A stretch of DNA of 64,000 bases from contig JAESIW010000179.1 of NCBI GenBank assembly GCA_016802295.1, positions 124,001 to 188,000 on the forward strand. Reading direction: 5' to 3'. A program made the position numbers and the translations under genes. Shown piece by piece: positions 1-10,377 of the stretch. The DNA comes from Brachionus rotundiformis. Taxonomy: Eukaryota > Rotifera > Eurotatoria > Ploima > Brachionidae. How positions within the stretch are numbered: the stretch's first letter is position 1; the number at the start of each line of letters is the position of its first letter. The notes below the pieces were generated by a model. That model ran no database searches, was not told the origin of the DNA, and worked only from the letters and a program-made list of their open reading frames with translations.

Positions 1-513
1 TTGGACAAATATTGGTCCGATGCATTCCAAAATTCAGGCATAGACTTAAGCGTTGATCTAAGTGTACTGTGCAATGGTGGATGCCAAGGATACGATTCAT
101 TGAATCGCCGTTTTAAAGAGTTTTATGCACAATTGGTAAATCAAGACATAGATGCTTTGTTCTTGCCAACAATAGCGTCCAAAGTTAAATTGCATGCTGA
201 GGCACAATTAGCTGCTAATGACGACAATTTTCAAGGTATTGCATTTGCGAGCGATAGTGCTTTCCTCAGCATGCCTTCCGGATTCACTTCGGAAAATGCT
301 GATGAACCAGACGGTTTGCCATTTGGAATGGGACTCATAATTAGAGAAAATAAAATGCTAAATGGATTCAAGATTGCCAAGTTGTATGAAGCAAAAAAAA
401 GTTTTGCTAAGTTGCCAAGTTCTGCGCCTCTTTTAAGCCAAAATTCAAATTTTTCTAAGCCAAACATTTTTCAATTGGTATTCAATTTTTTTAAGAATTT
501 ATTCAGTTTTTAA
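1..513 (+). CDS. Amidase (FAAH / amidase-signature family), C-terminal part
   Basis: The window opens inside an exon, so the start is missing and the first codon (TTG) is not a real start. The 170 residues match the C-terminal end of amidase-signature serine hydrolases, which cleave amides such as fatty-acid amides. The recognisable part is the late segment reading LSMPSGFTSENADEPDGLPF, followed by the GMGLII turn and a final helix around KIAKLYEAKKSF. The catalytic Ser-Ser-Lys core would lie upstream of the window. The last 30 residues are a hydrophobic Phe/Leu-rich tail after the conserved domain, possibly a membrane-associated end. The family call is good. The exact subgroup (FAAH-like or another amidase) cannot be decided from this piece. 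Confidence 0.72.
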   Translation: MDKYWSDAFQNSGIDLSVDLSVLCNGGCQGYDSLNRRFKEFYAQLVNQDIDALFLPTIASKVKLHAEAQLAANDDNFQGIAFASDSAFLSMPSGFTSENADEPDGLPFGMGLIIRENKMLNGFKIAKLYEAKKSFAKLPSSAPLLSQNSNFSKPNIFQLVFNFFKNLFSF

Positions 514-2317
514 AGAATCTTTCAAGAATTAAAATACTTGGTTTATTTTTATGAATAAATTTTTTTTTCAAATCTTGAGTTCTACTTTTTAAATCGATTT
601 AAATTTGCTTTCACCTGAATTATTACTAATTTTGTTATTATTTTAATGTTGCAGCCTTAAAAATAACAATTTATCAAGAACATAAATTTATTTCAGCTTA
701 AAAATTGGTCACTATTGGTTACTTATAATTACCATAACCAAACAAACACCAAGTGAATGGAAACAATGTTAAAATTTAAACAAAATTTCACAAATTATGC
801 TTAGAAATTATAAATTAAGTATTAAGTTAAATAATTTGGACAGAAAATTACGTAGAATAATTTTATTGAAAATTCATGCCCTTCTTAAAATTGAATTTTT
901 ATTGTTAAGGATGAAAGGCTTTTTATTTAATGAAGGTCCTAAAACTCAAGTAACTAATTCAACAAAATTTCTTATTTTAATTTTTGCATATTTATTACAG
1001 TAAAATCACAACATAATTATCTTTTTAACTTTTTAATTAACAATGTAATTGTTAAACTACCAAATGTCCAACAATACATACATGTTCTTATGCAATGAAC
1101 AATGATTAGAAAAAATGTCTATAGCTGTAATCACATGACCAAGATATATGGTAAAAGTTTATTGTTTTCCGTATATTTATGGCATGATATATTAAATCAA
1201 ATGAATAATCTAAATGATTTTTTTTATTTGCTTAATCTGTATTGAGCTAAGGCTCCTTAAAATTCGATAGTTCGTCAAAAAAAAATGCTAATTAAAAAGA
1301 TAAACGTCAATTAAATAAATTTTTTGTTAATTATTTTTTATTATTGTAAATTAATTTTTGTCAATTAAATAAAATAAATTTTTCAATGAAGAAAAATTTG
1401 AATTACTTAGTCTTGCAATTCTTTTGTTATTTTACTATGTGGGCCAACGCTTGCAACTTTATCTAGTCCTATTATTCAAGCTTCTTTGGGAAATTTGGTG
1501 AATAAACTATCACGATATACAATGCCTTTGATTTTGTTTCTCGTCAATAATTTACATTTTTTAAATTCACTTCCATTCTTAAATAAATGAAATTTAAAAA
1601 ATAAAGATCACAAATTTAAAATAGATTTTGAGTTTTGTCTCTATTCGACCAAAAAATAGAAAATGAAAAACGAAACAAAAAGTTTAAAATATAATCAGGT
1701 TTTTTATTAACAGAAGTTTAAGTTTTTAATTTAAACAAAAAAATAATTATTATTAAAATAATTATATGTCTTAAAAAAATGTACATAAAAGATAAAGTGT
1801 GAATCTTACTTATACTAACCAAAAATACTCATTTTAGAAAAGGCTATAAATTCACTATTTTGCCTCAAAGTTTAAAAGGTATTGAGAACTTAGCTGGATG
1901 AACCTATATTTTATTAGGAGAATTAGAGAAAAACGACTTAGCATTTGGGCTATTCCATTTTATTTCATAACTTATTTTAAAAGCCTTTTTTTGGACTGAT
2001 TAATTAAGTTTGAGATTAATTAATAACTCACAAACTATTTAAAAAATTGAATAATCAAAGATGGAGCAAATTAAGTACATATATTTGTAAGATTAGTATC
2101 ATTTAAATGAAATCATTTAGATTTTTTAATGTTTAATAAAAGTTCTAAGTTTTTAACCGAAGATTTAAATAATGTTTAATAGGGTTATGATTAAATGAAA
2201 TTGTTTCCATGGCATATTAAAAAAATTATATTAAAATTTTAGCCAGCTTACTAGGAATGATTATATTAATTTGATAATTTTCAAAGTTAAGAATAAGTTT
2301 TACCTTTAATATTTAAT
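514..2317. other. AT-rich intergenic DNA with one coding-like island
   Basis: Mostly AT-rich sequence without recognisable genes. An ORF at 797-1003 has no family features and looks like chance. At about 1429-1587 base composition is less AT-rich and the plus strand stays open for about 55 codons to a TGA. The minus strand also reads almost open there, with one stop. Neither reading is recognised. It may be a dead gene or transposon fragment. Confidence 0.3.
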
Positions 2318-2837
2318 AATGGTATGTCTCGAATAATCTATTTTTTTATGACATGCTTTATTCGAGATTTTATAAGATAAAATATTAATGACATGTCACT
2401 TGTCATTAGTCAATTTATGAAATCAATGTAATGACAATCGCAATAGAGATAAAAGTTTATCTTAAAAAATTTTCATATCTTAAAATTAAGCACAGATAGA
2501 TCTATCTTAAATAATGCAGTAAGTGTTTGACCAAGTTTTATTTATAGTCTTTGTATTTTACAATAAATTTATCATTTATGATTTTTCATTTTCATACAGA
2601 TATACTTTTTCAAGTTTTTATATGTAAATCTTGGTAACGATTTTTGAAAAAAAAATTTATTTTACCAAATGTTCCATTTGCTTAAATAATGCTTTCCTTT
2701 TGCCACAAAAACCAATAAATCATATTTAAATGTTTGGCTAATTAGGAAAAATTTGAATTAAAAAATTTTCAATTTTCAATTATCAAGATCCAAATTCTAA
2801 ATATTTACATACATTAAATTAATTAAGTCCTTGATAA
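2318..2837. repeat. Left part of a dispersed repeat interrupted by the hAT insertion
   Basis: This stretch aligns with 9655-9978. Both begin near a TGTCTCGAATAA motif and share ACATGTCA, CATACAGATATACTTTTT and ATTTACATACATTAAATTAA in the same order, with a deletion of about 95 bp in the second copy. Similarity resumes after the hAT element at 5587-5604 (TTTAGATAAG) and then stops, so the older repeat ends there. It has no coding capacity and no clear terminal inverted repeats of its own. Confidence 0.7.
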
Positions 2838-2853
2838 TAGGGTTGTTAAAATT
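2830..2853 (+). repeat. hAT left target duplication and left inverted repeat
   Basis: CTTGATAA at 2830-2837 is the target duplication. TAGGGTTGTTAAAATT at 2838-2853 is the transposon end, and it pairs with 5571-5586. Confidence 0.9.
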
Positions 2854-5586
2854 CTAAATAAATTCTTTTTGGGATATATTTTTCCTTTTCAAATTTAGAT
2901 ATTCAAAATGAAAGAGAAATTAACTGTTTTGAAAAATATTTTTTGGAATGAATTGATTAAACAAAATTAAGATTTTTTTTGTAAATAAATATAATCACTA
3001 AGACAATCCATATTTTATGTATTATATTTTATAAAATTTAATTGCTCCAGCCGGCCTGGATTTAATCTATTTCGCTGTTCATTCTGAATAATACCAGCAA
3101 CGCTAAAAAGAGACTCGGCGGGCACTGAGGTAGCAGGAATGGATAATAATAGCTTTGCTACTTTACTTAAGCAAGGAAATGTTTTCTCACAAACTTTAAA
3201 AAAATACAATGGACCCAATGCAAATGACTCCTTTAGATCTTTATCCTCAATAATTATACGATGGGTTTCATAAACTTCGAGCTCATTTTGTATTTGGCTA
3301 AATAAGTTAGGAGATTTATCTTCTTTTGCATCTGCAAGCTTTTCTAAAAAATTTATTTTACGCTCTCTCTTTAAAGCTTTATTCATCATTCTCCTTCTTG
3401 GTTGTAGGTTAGTCGATATAGGAGTTGAATTAATTGTTTCAAAAATTTGAGCTGAGCTGTTGGAAGATGTTAAACATTGGCTATTTGTAATGTGCGATAT
3501 TGGTGTTAATATTGTTGGCGAATTCATCATAAATTTATCATTATAGATTTTGACTATGAAATTTTTAGCTCTTATTTTATAATTTATATTTTCTTCTTTA
3601 TTTTTAATAAATGAGAGATTTTTGTAACGATAATTTAAAAATGTTGAAGCAACAAATATGTCATTTTCAAGCAAATAAGTAAATCTTCCTTTTAAAGAGT
3701 TTAACAATTCATCTCTTAAACTTTTGAATGTAACAGTTTCAAGCCTGATAGAATTTATTTGGTAATTCATTAGAGCGTACAGAGCTGGAAACACGATTGA
3801 CATGGTGACATAATTTCGAGCACTTAAAATTTCTGTTAAATCTTTCAAACACTCCATTAAGTCGCAGTAGTCTTCAGCTAAAATTATTTCCAGTGGATTC
3901 AAAATTTTTTCTTTAATTGTATGATTTTCAAGATCAAAAGCCATACTAGATAAAGCGTTCTTATTTAATAAAATTGATTCCAACATGTCAAATGTACTAT
4001 TCCATCTTGTACTCACATCTTGAACTAATTTCCTATTGAACTCAAATTTTAACTGTTTTTGTTTCTCCATTAAGTTTTTAGTTAGATTGGTGCTATGTTT
4101 AAAAGAACCAACTAGTTTCTTAGCTTTACCAATAATATCATTAAATTCAGATTTGTGTAAATTTGTTTCTTCAATTTTTACTCTGGTTTCTTGGTTGATG
4201 ATTGTTTTTTTTAAGAGACCATCCTCATCAAAATCTTTAACAGATAACACTTCGATGAAGTCATTATCTTTTTTAAAAATTTTTGTTTTTACAACTTTTA
4301 TTTTTAAAAGATCATTAGCACACAGGTTTAACTTGTGAGCAAAACATGGCAAATATGCATTAAAATTTTCTACAGCTGATTTCATGTTTGATCCTGAGTC
4401 ACATACAATTTTAAACACCTTTATTAAAGGAAATGAAACATCGTTTTAATTAGTTTACAAAGGCATCTTCTAAATTTACCTTATTGACAAGATTCCACTC
4501 TTCTATTATTTCATTTAAAATTATAGACAAATTATCTGATGTATGGCTACATTCAATATACTTTAAACAAAGTAATCTACTTATAAGTATAAAATTTCCA
4601 TTAATGAAATGAGCTGTAACTCCCAAATAAGATATGTTAGAATTTGAGCTCCAAATATCACAGGTTAGCGAACAGAATTCAATCTTGCTTAATTCTTGCC
4701 TAACATATTGTTTAACCAAATTTGCCTAATAATTATTAGAATTAATAATAAAAATAAATTTTATTCCAAATATTTATAAATTAAAACTTATATATCAAAA
4801 TTTAATAATTTAAATTAATACTTTTTCAGGGATAAGGACATTAGAGAATGTCTGTCGGCAAGGCACTACATAAGTAGGGATCGATTCTTGAAATAACTTT
4901 TTAAATTCGACTGTGTCAACAACAGAGATAGGAAGATTGTTACATACAATAAAATCGACAATTCTTGAATTAAGTGCCGTTTGCTTTTTGAGTGGGCAAC
5001 TACTACGAGTTTCTGATTGAGATAAATCGTATTCTTCTGATTCTGAATCAGAGTAAAGTGCTAATTTAATTTTCTTATTATCTATTGATGTATTTTCAAT
5101 TTTTTTATGAATAGTTTTTAAATGCCAACTCAAAGAGTTTGTTGCTCCATCAAACGGAACAATTTTTTCACACAGTGTGCAAATGCATCTACCATCTGCG
5201 TGCTCGATAATATAATTCCAAACCCATGAACGTTTCTGGTATTTTCTTTTAGTTTTAGCTTTAGGAGAATTAGACATTTTAATTTGAATGAAAAAGTCTT
5301 ATAAATTGAAGATATTAAAACTTGATTTTTGAATTTTATTTAATTAATGAATATTTTTTTGAAAGATCAAATAGATTTTTCGATTTTGGAATAGAAAATT
5401 TTGAAAGCACATGTTCTCTTTCAAATAAGTCTTTTTATTTTGTTTCAAACTATTCATAACATTTTTTTTTAATAAGGAAATTTAAAATAAAGTATTTTAG
5501 AACTCCAGAAACTTAAATTTCAGCTTAAATTCAAAATAGAAAATTTGGAATTTTTCCAAATTTGATTTTTAATTTTATCAACCCTA
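2838..5586 (-). mobile_element. Apparently complete hAT DNA transposon
   Basis: The element has 16-bp terminal inverted repeats. The left end reads TAGGGTTGTTAAAATT and the right end, reverse-complemented, reads TAGGGTTGATAAAATT (one mismatch). It is flanked on both sides by the perfect 8-bp target duplication CTTGATAA (2830-2837 and 5587-5594), the size typical of hAT insertions. It carries one transposase gene on the minus strand with no in-frame stops once two short introns are removed. A related empty target site lies at 9971-9978 in another copy of the same host repeat. Intact ORF, matching ends and perfect target duplication suggest a young insertion. Confidence 0.92.
3015..5277 (-). 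CDS. hAT-family transposase with BED zinc finger
   Basis: Cuts and rejoins the transposon ends. Three exons on the minus strand are 5277-4822, 4725-4480 and 4418-3015. The introns (4726-4821, 96 bp, and 4419-4479, 61 bp) have GT-AG ends and keep phase 0, giving 701 residues. The N-terminal BED finger runs from about residue 17 to 57, with WVWNYI, CICTLCEKIV and SWHLKTIHKK supplying the Cys2-His2 ligands. The middle contains VFKIVCDSGSNMKSAV and CFAHKLNL, the usual RNase H-like hAT landmarks. The C-terminus has the hATC dimerisation block with IPATSVPAESLFSVAG. No stop or frameshift is visible, so the protein may be active. ATG at 5277 is the first in-frame start and lies inside the element's right end. 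Confidence 0.92.
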
Positions 5587-5594
5587 CTTGATAA
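5571..5594 (-). repeat. hAT right inverted repeat and right target duplication
   Basis: AATTTTATCAACCCTA at 5571-5586 is the inverted copy of the left end with one mismatch. CTTGATAA at 5587-5594 repeats the 8 bp left of the element exactly. Confidence 0.9.
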
Positions 5595-5732
5595 TTTAGA
5601 TAAGGTCCAAATAGAGTTAAATTTTCAAACTCAAATTAACCGATAAAAAATAATAGAATTATTATCTTTTAATGACTTCAAAAGGTCACTTTTTATCACT
5701 ACATGCCATTTTATTTTTAATTAATTTTAAAA

Positions 5733-6806
5733 ATGCTCTATTTCGAATATTTAGACGGCTATAGGGGTTTGTTGGCTCTAATAGTAGCCTCTGCACATAC
5801 AATACACTATTCGGCAAAAAGCGAATTGGTCAATTTCCTCAACATAATTAGTCAATCAGTTGGAGTATATGGATTTTTCGTACTCAGCTCTTTTTTGATA
5901 ACTTACCGACTTTTGAAACAATTTGACCAAAGCAAACCATCTGTAAACTTGATAATAAATTATTTCATCAGAAGATTCTTTCGAGTGTATGTACCATTTT
6001 TTATCTATGTCACACTTGTCAAGATCGGTCCTAGAGTCATCGGTGGTCACATTAATTACCACGAACATCTGTTTTATTCATCATGGATTAGTCTGGTCAC
6101 TTTGAACACAGACGGTTCAAGTCATCTATGGAGCATAGCTCCAGAAATAAAATCCTATTTTACCATTCCCGTTGTTTGTCTCATTTGCCACAAACTTGGA
6201 AAGAGAAAAATTTTGTTTCTAATCGCCGCATCTATTTGGATCGCTTTGGATGAAAGATTCAATTTTTTTGGCCTTGGAAGCGCCGATTTGGACATAAAAA
6301 AACGCTATATCTTTCTCACAAGATATGCTTTATTCTTCTACGGATCGATTGCAGCTGTGGCCTTGGACATAATAGACCGCAATAAGGCTATAGGAGAATT
6401 TCTAAAATTAGACAAGGTTCAATTTTTAATCAACTATTTGAGTTTGTTGTTAAGCTTAATTGGTTTTAGGTACAAAAACCATAATTTAATAAGCGAGTTT
6501 TACACTTGTGGTAAATTATGGTCAACTTTAATCCTATTAGTGGCCTTGTCTAGAAAAGATAATATTTTAAAAAGGTTTTTTTGTAATTCTTTGTTGAAAA
6601 AATGCGGAAAATACAGCTACGGTATTTACATTCTACATCCGATATTTATTCAACTTACTCAGTATTATGCTGATTTTGAAATGCAGCTTGATTTTACCAT
6701 TCTTGTATTGGTACAAACTTATGCAGCAGCTATTTTGTTCAACAAGTATATTGAAAATAATTCTATTAAATTGGCAAATATATTAAAAAGTTATTTAAAA
6801 ACTTAA
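5733..6806 (+). CDS. Acyltransferase-3 family membrane protein (OafA-like), single exon
   Basis: A 357-residue polytopic membrane protein of the acyltransferase-3 family, which transfers acyl groups to sugars or lipids across membranes. The family opening is clear: YLDGYRGLLALIVASAHTIH includes the conserved early His. SVGVYGFFVLSSFLITYRLL, RRFFRVYVPFF (the Arg-rich loop) and HLWSIAPEIKSYF (the His/Glu region) follow. About ten hydrophobic segments are spread over the length, and the last block KYSYGIYILHPIF is also typical. It has no N-terminal NRF domain, unlike the related gene at 54.9 kb, and no introns, so bacterial-type origin or retroposition are both possible. It starts about 150 bp from the hAT right end. 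The ATG at 5733 precedes the domain by only a few residues, which suits this family. Confidence 0.8.
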   Translation: MLYFEYLDGYRGLLALIVASAHTIHYSAKSELVNFLNIISQSVGVYGFFVLSSFLITYRLLKQFDQSKPSVNLIINYFIRRFFRVYVPFFIYVTLVKIGPRVIGGHINYHEHLFYSSWISLVTLNTDGSSHLWSIAPEIKSYFTIPVVCLICHKLGKRKILFLIAASIWIALDERFNFFGLGSADLDIKKRYIFLTRYALFFYGSIAAVALDIIDRNKAIGEFLKLDKVQFLINYLSLLLSLIGFRYKNHNLISEFYTCGKLWSTLILLVALSRKDNILKRFFCNSLLKKCGKYSYGIYILHPIFIQLTQYYADFEMQLDFTILVLVQTYAAAILFNKYIENNSIKLANILKSYLKT

Positions 6807-9120
6807 TTTATTTGTTTAAAAAGTCCATCAACTTCTTTTCTATCAGAGAAATTTTTCTTTTTCTTAAGAATGTCTTAGTTGAGACCAACTTAATTTTTAG
6901 AATTCTTACAATGGAAAAATTGAATGGTAAACAATTCTAACGCAACAAAAAAATGTTTAAAAATTTAATTTCTATTCAAGTTTTAACCAACTTATCAACA
7001 TTGGTATTAAAAATGGTATCAAATTAAACAAAGTTTTAATGATAATTAATAAATGTTAGATTGTTTCATTCAATTAGCAAGAATAATATATTAATTATTT
7101 TTTTTACTTCAAAGATTGCTTTAAATTATCTAATAATTCTTTTTCTTGTTTATAAGATTTTTTAACACTATCAATAAAATTTTTATATTCTTTCATTTTA
7201 ATATTCAAGTTTGGAAAATATCTCAAACGAATAATTGTTCAATTGATATAAATACGCGACACTTTATTTTTAACTTTAACAGTAAAACTGTTGTCATGTC
7301 TTTTTTAAATATTTTTTTTTATAAAATTATATGAAGCACAACCAATTCTCGTATATATATCTTTAACATGGCGAACGAGTTTTGATTTTTCGTCCAGTAC
7401 AACCATATTAAATTTTTGAAAGTAATTTATGTATAAATTATATTAATAAAAAATAAAAAAAAAAACTTAATTTTTAGATCATAATTTTTTTGCTAATAAA
7501 TGAATAAATGATTTTAAATTATCATTGTGTTAGTCACAAAATTTGAGTACATTTTTATCTTCAAATTTTAATCTTGAACCATCTAGAAATTTTAGTAATT
7601 TGATTAAAAATAAAAAAAACAGACATAAATGATAAATATTTAAAAATTTAAACTATAACAAAAAACTAAGCTAATTGAAGCTAATAAAGACTGTCAGCTC
7701 TAGTCACATTATTGATAAATGAAATTAATATGTATTACGTAATTTGAACGATGGGGGGGAGTCTGCTTTGCCAGTTACCAAGACGACGTTTCTCTACCTA
7801 ATTTAGTTTTTCAACATGAGACTAAACAAGAAAATTGGAAACTTGTATAATGCTTGGTAAAATTTTGCAAATCATGAATTAGAATTCGAGATGAAATTAA
7901 AAATGCATGCTTGATTTGTTAATGAATATTGGTTTAAATTAAGCTAAAATATTCTAATAAAATTTATTTGTTATTGCTTTCTCGTTTAGTTTTTATTCAT
8001 AATAATTTTAAATACATCAGCAGCTTCTGAAGACTTCAAAAAATCATGGTAAGTGGCTTTTACATTGGGCAATTATGATCATTAATTAGTGAATTTGTTC
8101 TCCTTGTTAAAAAGTAAGAGTGGTAATTTAAATTTTTGTTTGTTTTAATTTAGCACCAAGTTTAGAATAAGTTGAGAGACATGACAATTTTAATTTCAGT
8201 TTAGTTATTTTAGTTTTTTTGTTAGACCTAACCTGAAAAGAATCTTTTTTGATTTAGAATTTAATTTTAGCAATTAAGTAACTTTAAAATTTTAATTCTT
8301 TAAAAAATTTTAAAAATAATAACAAAATAATTTCTTAAATCTTTTATTTTTAAAGTATATAAAATCGAGTCAAAATGGTTATAAGAAAGAGTTTTTACTT
8401 TTTTAACTTTAGAGAAAAATCTTTAAAAAACAATCATTAACTGTCTGACTGTACAATTTGGCCACCGATTATAATTTCACAATTCAGTATTTTGTTAAAG
8501 CAAACTACGACATCTTTGGAAAGAATTTTTATGTGGTCAATTGTTTTATCTTAACTTTTTTTTATGTTTGAATGCTTCAATCTTTTTCTGTGAGCAACCA
8601 AATTTTTAAATATAAAAAGTTCTTAGTTTACATTTGTTAATCCTTGGATAAAGATTAGGTCTGGAATTTTATTTTACATAATAATTAGACCAAACAATTA
8701 AAAACACAATTTAGATCTCAGTTTTAGAAATGTTGGCAGTGGAAATATTCGAATCAATCCAATTTAAGAACTTAAGAATTATATATTTATAGTTAACTTG
8801 ATGAGTTATGGGGTATTGTGAATTTCAAAAAAAAAAATAACAAAAATTTTTTCTATTTTCATAAGTTAAAATTTACTAAAATAAGATACATTTAAAAAAT
8901 AATGCAATTTCTTTTACTTAAAATAATATAGCATTAGTAAGCATTAGTAAGACTCAAATTAATTATTGATTTTGTTTAAATAAAGGAAATTAAGTTTTTA
9001 TTAATGGTAAAAAAAATGCAACAAAGTGTGGTACACCATGTAGCAATAATTTTTTAAAATGTATTTTATTTTGATAAATTTTAATTTATCAAAATAGTAA
9101 AAATTTTTAGACATTTTAGA
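6807..9120. other. Gene-poor AT-rich stretch
   Basis: No gene recognised. Two short patches depart from the background: around 7750-7800 (a G run then less AT-rich sequence) and around 8020-8060, where ATCATGGTAAGT resembles a start codon joined to a splice donor. Neither can be extended into a convincing exon. Confidence 0.3.
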
Positions 9121-9450
9121 CTTTTTCCCTACCTGGTTTCGGCTTTTGACCAGTTACTAAATTAAAAAATTTTTCTCGAATAACTGCTAGCTTTTGACTA
9201 ATTGCAATTGTCAGTTTTTGTTTACAAACATAACCTCTGAAGTACACAAGCACTGGTTCAAATTTTCCGGTTTTATATTTTATTTTTTCCAAAGCGGACC
9301 AAATAAGTTGAATTCGTAGGCGCTAAAAAAGCTTTCAAAATTTTAACATAAATTCATTTATCACATCTTGAGCCTTTTCATAGAATATTTTTGGCTTCAA
9401 ATTCAGATAAACAATTGTTTCTTGCCAATAACCATCCACTATTGGCTCAT
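9121..9450 (-). pseudogene. Decayed coding-like fragment, family unknown
   Basis: Read on the minus strand, most of this stretch is open, with good runs such as GYWQETIVYLNLKPKIFYEK and KTGKFEPVLVYFRGYVCKQK. In-frame stops near its middle break it. Base composition is less AT-rich than the flanks. The family is not recognised; a dead transposon gene or host pseudogene are both possible. Confidence 0.3.
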
Positions 9451-9477
9451 TTTTAACATACAATTTATTATGTATTA

Positions 9478-9622
9478 GAAAATGAAACATCAATACATTT
9501 TGTTTAGAAAGAAAATATATATAAGTTCAGTAAAATTAAAAAAAATAAATAAATAGCCATAAGTTATTGATTTTCACAATTTTTAATTTCAAATTTTAAA
9601 AAATTTAAAAATTGTATTAAGA
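9478..9622 (+). repeat. Direct repeat A, left copy
   Basis: About 140 bp sharing ATCAATACATTTTGTTTAGA and AAATAGCCATAAGTT with 9994-10126 in the same orientation. The two copies lie on either side of the repeat at 9655-9988, like miniature terminal repeats or a local tandem duplication. Confidence 0.75.
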
Positions 9623-9654
9623 ATTTACCAAGCTTATAAGTTAAACTTTTAACA

Positions 9655-9988
9655 TCTAATTATGGTTTGTCTCGAATAACGACAAGAAAGTTTTTAATTT
9701 TTTTAAGACATGTTTTTTTCAAAATTTTATGAGATAAAAAATTAAAGACATGTCATAAGTCAAAATTAATTTATATGAAAAATTTTAATGCTATTTACAT
9801 TAAAGATTGTGACCAACAATATTTCATTTCCATACAGATATACTTTTTTCAAGCTTTTCCCACAAAAACCAATTTATTATATTTATATGTTTGGCTAGAA
9901 AAAAAATTTGAATTGTAAAATTTTCAAGATCAAAATTCTAAAAATTTACATACATTAAATTAATAAAGTCTTTGATAATTTAGATAAG
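9655..9988. repeat. Second copy of the dispersed repeat, holding an empty hAT target site
   Basis: Homologous to 2318-2837 plus 5587-5604. At 9971-9988 it reads TTTGATAATTTAGATAAG, which equals the hAT flanks rejoined with one copy of the target (one base differs). This is the uninterrupted counterpart of the transposon insertion site. Confidence 0.8.
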
Positions 9989-9993
9989 AAAAT

Positions 9994-10126
9994 TAAATAT
10001 CAATACATTTTGTTTAGAAAAAAAATATATATAAATTCAGTAAAATTAATAAAAATAAATAAATAGCCATAAGTTGTTGATTTTCACAATTTTTAATTTC
10101 AAATTTAAAAATTGTATTGATACAAA
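9994..10126 (+). repeat. Direct repeat A, right copy
   Basis: Partner of 9478-9622, with a few substitutions and one deletion of about 10 bp. Start-to-start spacing is about 515 bp. Confidence 0.75.
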
Positions 10127-10377
10127 TTTTGCCATCTTTCTCTGTAAAAATAAACCCAACTTGTTTGTTAGCCGGTCCAGATGGTTACTTGTTAATATCT
10201 TACGAACCAATTTGCTCTTTAAGCAATTTTTATTTAAGTTAAGCCATATAGCTGCATTTTAGACATTTCTTTACCAATTTACGTCATAAAGTTCTATAAC
10301 TTAAATTCCATTTAAATATACGCCATATAATGTTTACTTATATACCTGTAAATGGAAGTAATTAATTTTAAATTAAG

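Noticed and set aside
797..1003. 68-codon ORF after the amidase gene
   Set aside because: Leu/Ile/Lys/Asn-rich composition expected by chance in AT-rich DNA; no motif and no splice context.
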